64,000 nucleotides of DNA from Pomphorhynchus laevis (GCA_012934845.2 WNNJ02000940.1:124001-188000); one strand, 5' to 3'; counted from the first letter of the stretch, positions 10,564 through 21,482 are shown. Notes: a model not told the origin generated them from the letters alone. Numbers and translations are program-made.

Positions 10564-13125
10564 TCATGTGTCGAGAAGGTGTAAACGGAGGAGGTGTTTG
10601 AATGTGATGAACGAGGAAGCGCGGCGGACGTCGAGAGGAAGTTGATCCCAGGCGAGTGAGGCGGCGACGAAGAAGGTTCGGAGACCATAGTTGTTGGAGT
10701 AATTGGGAACGTGGAGTAAGAGGGTATGACTGGAACGAAGGGATAGCGAGGTGGGGCGAGTGTCGTCTAAGAAAGGAAGGTTGATGAACGATGGGGAACC
10801 GACAGCGATGAGACGAAAAGTTACGAGAAGAAGGCGGAGTTTGATGCGGATGTGGATGGTGGGCCAGGAGAGTTGGGCAAAATATGTGGATGTGTGGTCG
10901 AAGCGACGGAGACGAAAGAGCACTCGAACGGCGGTGCTGATTATTCGTTGTAGGGGTAGGATGATGGATTTTGGAGAATTTGCGAAAAGGCTGAGGCAGT
11001 AATCAATTTTAGGGAAAAGAAGCGATGAAATAAGAGACATACAATAACGGAAGTCGATAAGGGGCCGGATACGGCGGATGTCACGGAGAACTAAGTTAGA
11101 CGAAAGGACCTTGCCACAGACGAAGGGTTTAAGGGGAAGGTGATCATCGAAATGGAAGCCTTAGAAAGTGAGATTGTGGACTATGGGGATGATCAATTAG
11201 GCAAAAGATACAGTGGGAGGAGATATGTTTGATTACGGGGGGTCCACATTATTTTAGACTTGTTGGGGTTTAGAACGAGATGGATATTGGAGAGACGCTC
11301 GTAGATAGAAGAAAGACAGTTGGAGGCAGTAATGCCGATATCGTGTATGCGATGTGCGGGTGCATGAGCATAGATGATGATGTCATTGGCGTATTGCATG
11401 ACGTTAAAGGAAAAAAGGTTTGATAAACGGAGAGAGATCGCCAAGCAGAAGAGAGAAAAGCCGGGACCTAGGACTGAACCTTGTGGGACCCCGCAAAGAT
11501 GGATGGGAAGTGAGGATGATTAATAAGAACATACGCGAAAGCAACGGTCGGATAGATATGAGGCAAACCATGCTACGAAGAAAGAAGAAAAGCCGTAATC
11601 ATAACGAAGGCGATAAAGGAGGACGGAGTGGTCGACAATGTCGAAGGCGGAGGAGAGGTCGAGAGAGATAAGAATACTATATAGAGCCTTGTCTCGAGAA
11701 ATAAGTCGTTGTAAACTTTCATGCATGCGATTTCTGTGGAGTTATTAGAGCAGAAAGCGGATTGGAAAGGAGGGTACAGATTGGATGACGAGAGATAAGC
11801 GTTGATTTGTATATAGATGAGGCGTTCTAAGAGCTTAGAAAGAGTAGGGAGTAGTGAAATGGGGCGATAGCTAGAAGAAAGGGAGGGGTCGAGCGATTGT
11901 TTCTTAAGGAGGGGACGAACGATTGCGGATTTCCAGTGTGAAGGGAAGATACGACTGCGGATGGACGAGTTAAACAAGGTTGTGAGAAAAGGGGATATCG
12001 ATGAGCATATGGATTTAAGTATGTGGGTAGGCAGGGGATCGGCAGGTGAGGTTTTGCTGGGCAAGGACATGAGAACAGATGAGACTTCGGAAGGTGAGAC
12101 AGGGAGAAGATGAAAGAGTTCCGGGAGAATGAGGCTAGGCGGGGCCGAGTGGGATAAGATGGAGACCGGGCTGTGAGAGAGCAACGTGGATACTTTGCTC
12201 TGGAGAAATGACGAATAATCATGGGGATTGATGTTGCACGGCAGAGAGGAGCGAGCAAGGATTGAGTTAAAAGTATTCCATAGAGTCTTAGTGTTGAATG
12301 AAGTGATGATTTTATGCTGCCAAAAGGAGTTGCATTTGGTACGTAGTAGGTGGAGATGAGACCGCCGATGAGCAAGATAGGTATCACGGAAAGACGGAGT
12401 GATCGAGCGGAAATCACGTCTGAGAGAGGTGATATACTCGAAAAGCATGACGAAGTCGACGCTTTGAGAGTATGCATTGGATGTCAAATCATGGGGCACG
12501 GTGCAAGCGACGGTGTGGGTGAGGATTGAAGGGCAAGAGAAAATCGAGAATGGATGTGAGTTCAGAGTCGAATTGGATTGACTAGGAGGAAGAGGGGCGG
12601 TCAAGGCGGATGTTGAAGTCGCCAAGAACGATTGAAGGGATTGACGCCAAAGAACAGTGAGAGAAGGTCAGCGAGTTTGGTAAAAAATAAGGATGTAGGA
12701 GCTGCTGAACCAGAACGGTATACAATGGCGAGATCTAGAGTGATCGTGTTAGAATAACGACAAGTGAGCAGTTCAAAAGAGCAAGAACTGAAAGGGAGAG
12801 TGATTTTGCAAAGAGACGCGGGGTGACGGGTGAATGCGACAATGCCGCCATGATTAGAGAATTTAGAAGGGGATTCGCTAAGGGGGCCAGCGGATTCGAC
12901 TAGTGAGCAACCGGCAGAGAGCAAACGGCGGATGGAGAGGTCGTCAGAATCGGAGTGCCAGGATTCAGTGAGGCAGAAGAGATCGATGGATTGCTTAGTG
13001 AATAAGTTAAGGATGATATCGGATTTATTGAGAATAGATCTAGTGTTGAGGAGGCTGAGGCGGAAACCATGTGTAGTGGTGTTAGGGGCTAGTGGAGAAG
13101 ACACATAAGGGAGATTAAGCGCCAT
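10564..13125 (-). pseudogene. L2-like ORF2 remnant, copy A2
   Basis: The minus-strand ATG at 13125 lies in the same context as A1 (AAAATTCGATGGCG). The frames in order give an endonuclease start (LLNTRSILNKSDIILNLF, ITLDLAIVYRSGS; 13125-12601), linker and RT fingers (12625-11573: FPSHWKSAIVRPLLKK, SYRPISLLPTLSKLLERL), palm (11726-11520: LDLSSAFDIVDHS), the box MQYANDIIIYAHAPAHRIHD (11444-11300) and the C-terminal tail (11040-10564: LRSSHTLLLHVPNYSNNYG, WDQLPLDVRRASSF). At least four frame breaks occur. The YxDD box reads YAND, so the first catalytic Asp is lost. Confidence 0.8.
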
Positions 13126-13632
13126 CGAATTTTTGGGCGAGTGTGGACAACTTGAAAATTTCCGTCGATGTTTTAAATGGAGAGAGCTGTTTCGCCGTTT
13201 TCCTCGCGACGGCGTTTTTCGATGCGGGCAGATGAGAGTTAAGGGATTTCGGAGGGGGTACGATCGAAGAAAATGCGAGTGGCTGAAGAAGACATGAGTT
13301 TGAATCGTTGGGACAGGACAGAAGACGCGTGAGAGCAATGCTTGAAAACAACTTTTAGGAGAGGGGGCTGGGAAGGAATAGATTGAAAAGATTTGTTTAG
13401 GCGGATGAATGCGACAGAACAGATGTTGTTGAAAAAGGATGGTTTATCCGCAGAACAAGAAACGAGAGGATGGATCTGAATGCGGGAACATCGTGGTCGA
13501 GACGTGCTTGTGGAGATAAAAAGGTGGAAGGAGTAATATTAGTGACGACGACGCAACGATCGCGAGAAGGAAAGCGTTTCCGTAAAGGAGGACGAGTAAC
13601 GTGAGTTGGTGAGATCACGATAGGAGTCTGGG
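13089..13632 (-). pseudogene. L2-like ORF1 C-terminal part, copy A2
   Basis: Two minus-strand frames cover it: the first (13630-13397) has SPTHVTRPPLRKRFPSRD, RCVVVTNITPS and ARLDHDVPAFRSILS. The second (13351-13089) is in another register, so one frame change lies near 13390. It matches A1 ORF1 residues from about 295 to the end. The ORF1 stop (13091-13089) lies beyond the ORF2 ATG at 13125, a 37-nt overlap identical in size to A1 and B1. The N-terminal finger is missing because of 5' truncation. Confidence 0.75.
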
Positions 13633-13860
13633 AGTTGAGATATATATACCAGTTGAGGTGCCAGTATAAATTTCGATTACCTTGCAATATTTTTTAAAGT
13701 GTGCTTTAATTACTTTAAGTATTTTATTCATATAGACAGAAAGTGGTTTTAATGTACATTTAAAAACACTACATATGAACCTAGATTTTATTGAATTTCT
13801 ATGTAATTTTGGATTCCAATATAATATAGGTATAGTTTTATTATCTAATTCAACCTTTAT

Positions 13861-14739
13861 ACCCTTTTTATCCATTATAGAACAGTGACTTGTAATAATT
13901 GTTTCAAAACTCAACTCACTACGTTCATATGTTGGATTTACATTTAAATCATTAGAATTAACCTCTTTCATTAGTATATCATAATAAAGCTTTTTGCATA
14001 TGAAGACAAAGTTATTACTAGCTTTATCAATAGTTGTTATTATATAGTTATCCTTTAATTTAGTAAGTTCTAAATACATATCTTTATTAATTTGATCTTT
14101 CAAAATTCAAATTTTGTTATTCGTCACTTAAGGTAAAGCCGCTGAGTGCTTCATTCCTGCGTCTTCCACCTGCCAATAAACATAATGGTCAGAACTGAGT
14201 CCGACTTGTGAGTACCAAGAGTCAGAATGCACCATCCCCGCAGATGAGGCTTCCCCGCGACTGAGAGAGCTGATTAGCCTAAAACGTCTTCAGATGAGGA
14301 AAAATGTGGACAGAACGCTAATCACCGGTGTCAAGTGCGAATGCCAAAGTGCTTTAGGCGTGAATAAACACAAAGGATCTACTAGAAACTATATACTTAT
14401 AGTTTCTAGTAGTTTCTTATAGTTTCTTAACTATATACTGAATATACTTATCTTTTTTAATATTTTTAAGTCTATTTTTCTTATTCCTTTTAGTTCTTAA
14501 CCCTTTTTATCCATTATAGAACAGTGACTTGTAATAATTGTTTCTAAACTCAACTCACTTCGTTCATATGCTGGATTTACATTTAAATCATTAGAATTAA
14601 CCTCTTTCACTAGTATATCATAATAAAGCTTTTTGCATATGAAGACAAAGTTATTACTAGCTTTATCAATAGTTGTTATTATATAGTTATCCTGTAATTT
14701 AGTAAGTTCTTTATACATATCTTTATTAATTTTATCTTT
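13861..14739. repeat. 240-bp direct duplication flanking a 399-bp segment
   Basis: Bases 13861-14100 and 14500-14739 match at about 97% by eye (about 7 differences, no gaps). Both encode the same Penelope-like stretch. The intervening 14101-14499 is different DNA, richer in GC up to about 14370 and without a recognised gene. It then has a hairpin and AT-rich sequence. Confidence 0.85.
14380..14411. repeat. Perfect 14-bp hairpin
   Basis: TACTAGAAACTATA (14380-14393), loop TACT, TATAGTTTCTAGTA (14398-14411). The right arm is followed by further partial repeats of AGTTTCTTATAG. It sits inside the 399-bp segment between the two duplicated blocks. Confidence 0.75.
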
Positions 14740-15368
14740 TCTTTTATAATTGTTTGTTATTTTCATTTTATTTTTAATTTTATCAAATATATAATCTTTC
14801 CAAATTTTTATCTTAGATATATTCGAGCTTTCACCATTAATCAGCTTACTAAAGTAATCATTTAAGTTATTATATAACGAATTGTAAATTTTATTGACGC
14901 TTTGATATTCCACGAGAATACAAAAGAATGACGCTTTCATATTCCACGAGAATACAAAATGTTCAATACACAAAATTGAACATTTATTGTTCCATTTAGA
15001 ATATCATTTAGCCCGCTTATATTGTTTATGCTAGAGATATATTTTAAACGAATTGTAAATTTTATTTTTATTGTTATTTTTACAAAAGATGTAAATTATA
15101 AAAAAATAGAAAACAAAAGCTTGAGATCTAATATACATACACAAATTTATAACTGTTCAAGCAATTCACAAGATTAATATATACAATCTTATATACATAC
15201 AAATCAACGCCATAACTACAAACTGAGCTTGGGATAACATACAAGCGAATACTGGTAGTTACCCAGTATGTGCCTGTCGTTTCGCCTTAAGGCATCATTA
15301 TTGAAGAAAAGTTTAAAGTGTTCAACTTAATTACAAATACTAACTACTTACAAATTGTCGATATTGTA

Positions 15369-16300
15369 ATGCCAAGGGGAAAACCTTCCTCAGAGGTGAA
15401 ATGTTGTGGTTGCAATGGGCAGAACGCAAAATGTAAATCTTGCAAATGCCGGAAGGCTGGCAAAAAATGTATTAACTGTGCGGCTGCTAACTGTTCAAAT
15501 CATGAATTGGATAAACCGTCTAATTACCAAGGCGTGAGATGTGATTATAAGAATGCAGCTGACAGAGAAGTTCTAAATGAACAAATCAATACTGCCGACG
15601 AGCATGATCCTAGAACTCTTGAATACGTTGAAACGGTCAGGGAAGCAGCAAGAGAGCATAATATAACTGCTAATAATCAACAACAAGAAAGATACATTGT
15701 CGATTTTGATATTAATGCGATATATCAAGAAGTTATACACTGGTATCCAAATCATTTTAAACTACCGGCGTGTAACACGAGCAAGGAATTTATTGACTTA
15801 CTAGCAGATTGCTTTGAAACGTTTAACCGAACAACATCTACCCCGGATAATTCTCTGAAACGAGCGACTGTATTATGTCAGTTAATATTACAACGCATAA
15901 AGACTCGCAAGATAAGCTATATAAGGAAAACAATTGAAAGACGTATCAAATTAGGAAGGTGCAACAATTAGGAGATTTATTAAAGGAAGCACGGTACTCG
16001 CAAAAGATTAAACAAGATGATTTTCACTCTCGTGCCCAACGTCATGCTCCGACCGTCCGGAGGGTAATACATTTTATCGGAAATGGACATGTAGCGAAAG
16101 CATTCAGAATGCTCATGAATGATTCAGGTGGAGTGATACCTTTAGAGGAAATAGTAAACAACAAAACGGTATTGCAGCACTTGGAGGATATGCATCCAAC
16201 AGCGTCTAAAGGTCTTACTAATTTAAAATCGACTGCTCCAATGGACAGATGTGCTGAACATCACTCAAGAAGATTTTTTAGCATGATCATGAACATATTA
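15369..16300 (+). pseudogene. Family D N-terminal Cys-rich domain and linker (D1)
   Basis: I chose ATG 15369 rather than the in-frame ATG at 15318 because the first 17 residues are AT-rich UTR-like and the next residues (MPRGKPSSEVKCCGCNG) match the D2 start. The Cys-rich block (CCGCNGQNAKCKSCKCRKAG, KKCINCAAANCSN; about residues 12-44) looks like a compact zinc-binding module. After it come an acidic stretch and a helical part with IYQEVIHWYPNHFKLP and LCQLILQRIKTRKISYIRKT. A frame change near 15960 leads to a frame ending near 16300 (VIHFIGNGHVAKAFRMLMND). No function beyond likely nucleic-acid or protein binding can be read. Confidence 0.65.
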
Positions 16301-16386
16301 TAAAAGCTGCAAGGCGAACACATGGTTCGGCAGATCCCTCATGAGTCGACTCGGACGGATGGAGATCATTTCTTACATCATTTGGT

Positions 16387-17029
16387 ATGACTTCAAGAAG
16401 ATTAGCGTGCATGATAAGTGAATTTGACATCAAAATATCCACAGAGCACATTGAATCAAGTAGATTGGATGCGTATACGGTTAGTCTACTTATACCGCTG
16501 AAAAAGAACCCGGGAGTCCGACCGGTGGGAATTGGGGAAGTGCTACGCAGGATAATAGGCCGAGCAATACTCGAACATATAGGCGATGATTTAACAAATG
16601 TATGCGGATCTGTACAGCTATGTGCTGGACAAAGCGAAGGGACCGAGATCGCCATACACACAGTTCGATCTTCCTTTTCAGCTTCCCCTGATAATTGCCT
16701 TATTCTGCTGGATGCCAGAAATGCTTTTAACTCTGTTAATAGATCGCTCACCCTCGAAAATATGAAGTACATATACCCGTTCTTGAGTATAATTCTGAAT
16801 AATGCATACGCAAAACCATCACAATTAACAGTCGATGGGATCTCTTTAATGTCAGCTGAAGGATTCACTCAATGAGATCCTCTATCGATTGCAGCCTTTG
16901 CTGCCGCGTCCTTACAGTTTATCAAAAAGCTGAGACAAAATTCTCCTAGTGCTCAGCACTGTTGGTATGCAAATGATGCTGCTAACGTAGGAAAGGCAGA
17001 AGATTTAGTAAAGGTGTGGGAGCTAGTAA
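16387..17029 (+). pseudogene. Family D reverse transcriptase, first part (D1)
   Basis: The frame gives PLKKNPGVRPVGIGEVLRRI, IGRAIL, then VQLCAGQSEGTEIAIHTVR and LILLDARNAFNSVNRSL, which are RT fingers and the first catalytic motif (LLDARNAFN, Asp present). A stop follows SAEGFTQ. The frame goes on with DPLSIAAFAAASLQFIKKL and WYANDAANVG. The YxDD box is YAND, so the first of the two Asp residues is replaced, and this copy would be catalytically dead even without its stops. Copy D3 keeps YADD. The frame is cut at 17029 by L2-like B2. Confidence 0.7.
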
Positions 17030-18384
17030 TAATAATACAATAATTTATTTAACGTGGCATATGCGTGCAAAATGCACGCTTACATGACCACTAACAAACA
17101 AAAAAAAGAACATCAAAGGTCACAGACAATTAGTTAATTTTTGAAATGGAATTGGATTTGGCGTTTGAAGTACGGCACAGATGTTGATTGGCGGATATGA
17201 ATAGGCAGTTGATTCCACAAGAGAGGAGCAGCCACAACGAAGGAGCGGAAGCCAAAAGAGGTAGAGTAGATTGGGACATGTAAAAGAAGGGAATTACGGG
17301 AACGCAGAGCACAATACACAGTACGAGAATTGTCGAGACAAGGAAGGTTGATAAATGAAGGGGTATGAGAAGTTATAAGGCGAAAAGCAATGATAAGACG
17401 AATTTAAACACGACAATAAATGGTAGGCCAATCAAGAGAAACAAGATAGTGGGATGTATGATCAAAACGACGAAGACGGAGGAGAACTCGGACGGCAGCG
17501 TTGATGATGCGTTGTAAAGGAAGAAGAGTGGATTTAGGTGAGTTGGAAAATAGACTAAGACAGTAATCAAGTCTTGAGAAAAGAAAAGAAGATATGAGAG
17601 TCATACAAGAAGGAAAATCGATCAATCTACGAACTTGACGGAGATTGCGGAGTATCAAGGTAGATGAGCGTACTTTATCACTAACGAAATGTTTAAGTGA
17701 AAGTCGGTTGTCGAAATGAAAGCCTAGGAAAACGAGATTATCAACGATAGGAAGAATTGTAGAATTTAGTGATACGGAAGGAGGTTCTACGCCGAAGCTT
17801 CGAGGTAGGATCCACATAATTTTAGATTTATCAGGATTCAGAGAAAGGCAAAGGGAAGAAAGATGATTGGAAATTGAGACAAGACAGATGGAAACAGAAA
17901 CACTAAGATCATGAATACGATAAGCAGGTGCGTGAGCATAGATGATAATGTCATCAGCATATTGCATAAAATGGAAGTTAAATTTATGAGAAATCGAAGA
18001 CAAGTCACCGAGAAGAAGAGAGAAAAGCATAGGGCCTAATACGGAGCCTTGTGGAACACCGGTCGGGATGGATGAAGGATGGGAGAGAGAAGAGTTTGAA
18101 TATACGCGAAATGTATGGTTTGATAGATATGAAGAAAACCATGATACAGTGAGTAAAGAGAATCCATAATCATGACGAAGGCGATGTAGAAGAATCGAGT
18201 GATCGACGATGTCAAAAGCAGATGATAGATCAAGAGAAACTATGACACTACATAATTTATGATCGCGCGAGATGAGTAAGTCATTATAAACTTTAAGACA
18301 GGCAATTTCAGTAGAGTGATTAGAGCGAAAAGCGGCTTGGAAGGGAGGAAACAAGTTAGAGGACAAGAGATATGTATTAACTTG
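17030..18384 (-). mobile_element. L2-like LINE copy B2, 5'-truncated, inserted in D1
   Basis: It is the inverted 3' third of the element at 37958-42105. It is flanked by a 5-bp target-site duplication AGTAA (17025-17029 and 18385-18389). The 3' end carries the perfect hairpin GCGTGCA (17063-17069), loop AAA, TGCACGC (17073-17079) and a tail AAATAAATTATTGTATT extended by ATT units. The 5' end stops inside the RT region. It keeps about 566 bp (about 17207-17772) that B1 has lost. Confidence 0.9.
17130..18366 (-). pseudogene. L2-like ORF2 C-terminal half (B2)
   Basis: The minus-strand frame from 18366 to 17404 is open for 320 residues: FQAAFRSNHSTEIACLKVYN, IVSLDLSSAFDIVDHSILLH, GVPQGSVLGPMLFSLLLGDL, MQYADDIIIYAHAPAYRIHD (YADD intact), then the thumb and connector (LILRNLRQVRRLIDF, RLRRFDHTSHYLVSLDWPTI). 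After a stop the tail continues to about 17130: LRSRNSLLLHVPIYSTSFGF, RSFVVAAPLLWNQLP. This tail is diagnostic of the L2/CR1 group. EN and the RT fingers are missing through 5' truncation. Confidence 0.8.
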
Positions 18385-19217
18385 AGTAAAACGATATGGA
18401 CCAGCTTACGGATACAACGTAAATCCGGAAAAGTGTGTAATTTTAACACGAGAAAATATTGGAGATAGGAATCTTTTTGAGGAAACTGGATTACAGATCC
18501 GAACAGATGAAGTCAAATACCTATGCAGTTACATCGAAACGAACAACTATGTTGAACATTAAGTGAAGGAAAAAATTAGAGAATTCAAGACGGACTTATC
18601 AAAACTAGACGATCTAATTACGGAGAATACTTTTGCGGTGTATCTTTTGTTAAATAGTTTTCTAACACCAATGGACATATTTGAAGAGAACATGTGAGAC
18701 AAAGATTGAATGGTGTAAACCTCTAGAAAATGAATTATCTCAGAACACAATTACTCGGATACTTGGTATAAAAACTATGAATGAAGAATCTAAATCAATA
18801 ATTTATCTACCATATTTCCTAGGAGGTTTAGGGTTAATGAACCCAGTTGCCGAAGAAAGTGAATATCGAGTTTGGTACTCGATGTGCAAACCAAGCATCG
18901 ATGGACTGAGAGGAAACGAACTACGTAATAAACAAAAAATATTACAAAATGAAGCTCATGATCAGAATAAGATTAAACAAAAGCTGGATCAACTCAAAAT
19001 TATTAATTCCTCGGAACAAGATCTCAGAACAATATTGAGAAACGCAAGTGTCAAAGGAGCCTCGGCTTGGCATACTTTACGAACTTATACGGTCAACAGA
19101 CTTCTGAACTCACAAGAATTTGAAGATGCGATAGCAGTGCGATATGCATGGGAGCCTAAAACCCTAACTGGCTTTTGCACATGTTGTATGGACGCTTTTA
19201 CACGACAATGCATGTAA
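18385..19217 (+). pseudogene. Family D RT thumb and linker (D1)
   Basis: The D frame resumes right after the target-site duplication with RYGPAYGYNVNPEKCVILT, the segment that follows the YxDD box in this family (D3: LSYGYFVNDNKIHLLM). Next come a broken stretch and an open frame (18681-19217) with WCKPLENELSQNTITRILG, IIYLPYFLGGLGLMNP, SVKGASAWHTLRTY and FEDAIAVRYAWEPK, ending FCTCCMDAF. 'LP--lGGLG--NP' and 'F-DA-a-RY-W-P' recur in D2, D3 and D4. The final Cys block is interrupted by a 19-bp inverted duplication (19197-19237). Confidence 0.65.
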
Positions 19218-19237
19218 CACATGCATTGTCGTGTAAA
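19197..19237. repeat. Perfect 19-bp inverted duplication (hairpin, 3-nt loop)
   Basis: TTTACACGACAATGCATGT (19197-19215), loop AAC, and the exact reverse complement (19219-19237). The right arm encodes the HALSC part of the family D Cys/His motif. The left arm is an extra inverted copy not seen in D2, D3 or D4, so it was probably added within this copy. Confidence 0.85.
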
Positions 19238-19860
19238 TGTAAAGGTCTCAGTTACATTAGACACAATATAGTAGTCTATGAAATTATCAAACCGTTAAAC
19301 TGAATCTGTAAACTGGTAACGAAGGAACCTATATTACAGCCACTTTCGCATTCTATAGATTTTGACAGATTGACTACAACGAAAGAAAAAGAGCCCAGAG
19401 CTGATATTTGTTGCAATGGGCTATATGGGAATACATGGGGCGGTCATATATGGATTGTGTGTCTTCAACAATTTAGCACCTTCATATTCCTTAGAGCGCA
19501 CGACTGATCCATTTTCATACAATGAAAGTCGAAAAAACGCACAGTACGCAAAACGAATTACAAGAATTGGGCAAGCGGCATTCCACCCGATGATTTTCTT
19601 GACAGTTGGATGAATAGGTCTTGTAGCAAACATTGTGATTAAGCGGATTGCCCCTACATTAGCAGAAAAAGGCGTAGATATGACTCTATAAGAAGAATAA
19701 GAACAAGCATTTCGATATCTATTGCAAAATCAGTGTCGATGACGTTAAGGAGAAGAAATTACAAAATTTCAATCACAACTGAGTAATAAGGACTATAACG
19801 AAGATAGAGATAAAACGATTATACTCTGACATTTATAAGACCCATTTGAGGGTAACTACT
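19219..19860 (+). pseudogene. Family D nuclease-like C-terminal region and 3' UTR (D1)
   Basis: The frame from 19219 reads HALSCKCKGLSYIRHNIVVY, then EPILQPLSHSIDFD and EPRADICCNGLYG. It is followed in another frame (19416-19613) by YGLCVFNN, YAKRITRIGQAAFHPMIFL, and near 19710 ISISIAKSVSMTLRR. In this family the pattern 'HaLsC--GG---RHn--Rd', 'E--L-Pl', '-aR-Di', 'V-vFn', 'Y--Ri--ie-a-F-P-(V/I)F---GG' and 'S-SmclR' probably forms a PD-(D/E)xK-type nuclease. That is inference from the spaced acidic residues. Several stops are present. Confidence 0.55.
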
Positions 19861-20040
19861 AATTTGTAAATAATATTTTAAAATTATAAAAAAACTATTA
19901 ATATATAAAAGTATAAATTATTGTTTATTAATAAAAAAATATTAATATATAGTATTACAAAAGGTATAAATGTAAACTTAAACTTAAAAAGATTTAAGAT
20001 AAATAACATACATTAATTACATTTGAGATAAATAACATAC

Positions 20041-20120
20041 AATTACAACTATTTAAAGCACAATTACTACTATTTGGATTACAACTATTACTACTATTTG
20101 GACTACTACTATTTACGATT
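20041..20120 (+). repeat. Short ACTATTTGG-type array in the D2 leader
   Basis: Repeats of ACTATTT with GGATTACAACTATTACTACT and GGACTACTACTATTT lie just before the D2 coding start. D1 has a weaker ACTAACTACTTACAAATTG stretch in the same place, so this may be part of the element leader. Confidence 0.45.
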
Positions 20121-20383
20121 CGGGTGCGCAGTTGACAAGTTGCCGAAAGGGAAGCCTGCCTGAGTCAAAGTGCTGCTCATGCAATGGTCCCAACGCCAAG
20201 TGTAAGGGATGCAAATGTGTAAAATCTAAGAAGTGTTGAGTGAACTGTTCAGCGTTCGAATGTTCAAATAGACGTCACTCCAGCTTGCGAACAGTTGGAT
20301 CAGCATTATCCTTATCAACAATTTATTCAGCACCAAGCACCACAAATCGTGATCGTGAGGTTGCCTAACGTTCTCAATCTGCT

Positions 20384-21480
20384 TTGAATGGGCGTGTTGT
20401 CCACGAAAATGCCAATTCAAATAAGGAGATGTCGATTGCGGTCAATCATGATCGACCAGTTTCCGCTTTGATGGAATTATCGCCTATGGACCCTGCTATG
20501 TTATATGAATCAATTATCCAATGGCGACCCAATTTGTTGTTCCTGCCCAAATGTACAGCTAGCAATCGTTTCATTGAGAAGCTAGCTTCCTTTTATTCAA
20601 TGAGCGGACAGTCTCACCACCAACATCCCGATTTGTTAAAGGTTGCAGCAGTATTCTCTCAAGTCGTCCTCCAACGTATTCCTTCTAGGAAAATTTCGTT
20701 GATCCGTCAAACACTGGAACGCCGCCTAAATCTTTGGCAACAGTCTCGGTTTCGAGAGTTATTCGACAAATCACTTTACTTACAACATACTCTTAATTAC
20801 CGCAAACCAAAATTCAGTAATTATGATTGGAAAAGAAATTACATTAATCTCATGAAAAGAGGAATGATTAGTGCAGGGATGCATGTCATGGAGGAGGATA
20901 ATTCTTCAGGTGCTTTGGAATTTGATTCGATGATGGGTTCAAAAAGTGTAAGGGATATTCTACAAGATTTGCATCCAAAAGCTGTTCAAGCCCACCTGAG
21001 GCTTTACTCGACGGAGAGCACATTATAGAGGCATGCAAACGTACAAAGGGCAGCGCAGGACCGTCTGGGATTGACTTGGTTCTGTGGAGACATGCTTACC
21101 AGATTCGGACCTGCGTCGAGCTCGTTTGCTATGGCTTTGTCGAGTTTTGGAAGGTGTTTGGCTACTGAGCGGATGACTCCCAACTACCTCGACGCGTTCA
21201 CTGCTTGCGGATTGGTGGCTATTGGAAAGCGTTGTGGTGGCATTCGGCCAATAGGGGTCTGTGACGTGGCGAGCCGCATCATATGCAAAGCCTTGCTTCG
21301 TTTGATTCGGGATGACTTACAGAGTGCAGCAGGCACTGTTCAGTTGGCAGCTTCCCAGAGAGCAGGTATTGAGTATGCCATACATTCCATTCGTGACGCA
21401 TATGAAATCGATAGAGATCAGTGCCTGCTTGCCGTGGACTCACCAGTGCAAGCTTATCACAATACTGCGACGTCATTGTT
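20384..21480 (+). pseudogene. Family D linker and RT fingers (D2)
   Basis: The open frame of 20384-21028 gives LYESIIQWRPNLLFLPK, FSQVVLQRIPSRKISLIRQT, ERRLNLWQQSRFRELFDKSL and SVRDILQDLHPKAVQAHLR, collinear with D1. The next frame (21071-21487) gives MTPNYLDAFTACGLVAIGKR, GGIRPIGVCDVASRIICKAL and GTVQLAASQRAGIEYAIHSI, the RT fingers. It ends at CLLAVDSPVQ where D1 reads LILLDARNAFN, so similarity stops at the first catalytic motif. At least two frame changes occur. Confidence 0.65.
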
Positions 21481-21482
21481 GA

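Larger units (their letters stand above)
10494..13632 (-). mobile_element. L2-like LINE copy A2, 5'-truncated
   Basis: A second copy of the element at 45.06-49.58 kb, inverted. Its 3' end at 10494-10533 shows the family hairpin (GCGTGC at 10518-10523, GCTCGC at 10528-10533, one mismatch) and the tail AAATAAATCTTTTTT followed by TATATA. The 5' end stops inside ORF1 at about 13632, where similarity to A1 (about position 46100) is lost. 5' truncation is the usual result of incomplete target-primed reverse transcription. Several frameshifts make it inactive. A Penelope-like fragment starts almost directly beyond its 5' end. Confidence 0.85.
13640..14990 (-). mobile_element. Penelope-like RT fragment with internal duplication
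   Basis: The minus-strand frame of 14973-14497 gives KLINGESSNISKIKIWKDYI, then LQDNYIITTIDKASNNFVFI and CKKLYYDIL. The frame of 14103-13615 repeats the second part and continues with IPILYWNPKLHRNSIKSRF, CTLKPLSVYMNKIL and HFKKYCKVI. The 'DKASNN-VF-CK--Y' plus 'P-LYW-PKLHKN--K-R-I' pattern is that of Penelope-like RTs at the start of the RT domain. The catalytic part is absent. The fragment carries a 240-bp duplication around an unrelated segment (see 13861-14739). It abuts the 5' end of L2-like A2. Confidence 0.65.
15290..19860 (+). mobile_element. Family D retroelement copy D1, split by an L2-like insertion
   Basis: In order on the plus strand: a Cys-rich N-terminal module (from ATG 15369), a helical linker, RT (16387-17029 and 18385-18700), a thumb/linker region (18681-19217), a Cys/His plus nuclease-like C-terminal region (19220-19760), and a short 3' UTR with ACCCATTTGAGGGTAA (19840-19855). 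The L2-like B2 fills 17030-18384 between copies of AGTAA, and the D frame resumes directly after it. The family resembles RT proteins I know from cnidarian and other invertebrate genomes. I cannot give its formal clade. It has at least five breaks and a changed YxDD box, so it is dead. Confidence 0.7.

Noticed and set aside
10751-11671. Basic Arg/Lys-rich proteins on the plus strand (also at 49062-49313 and 59927-60226 on the minus strand)
   Set aside because: They are antisense shadows of the L2-like ORF2 C-terminal region. They recur only because the element recurs.
14101-14370. tRNA-derived SINE between the duplicated Penelope-like blocks
   Set aside because: It is GC-richer and bounded by repeats, but I could not find convincing A and B boxes or a poly(A) or simple-repeat tail.
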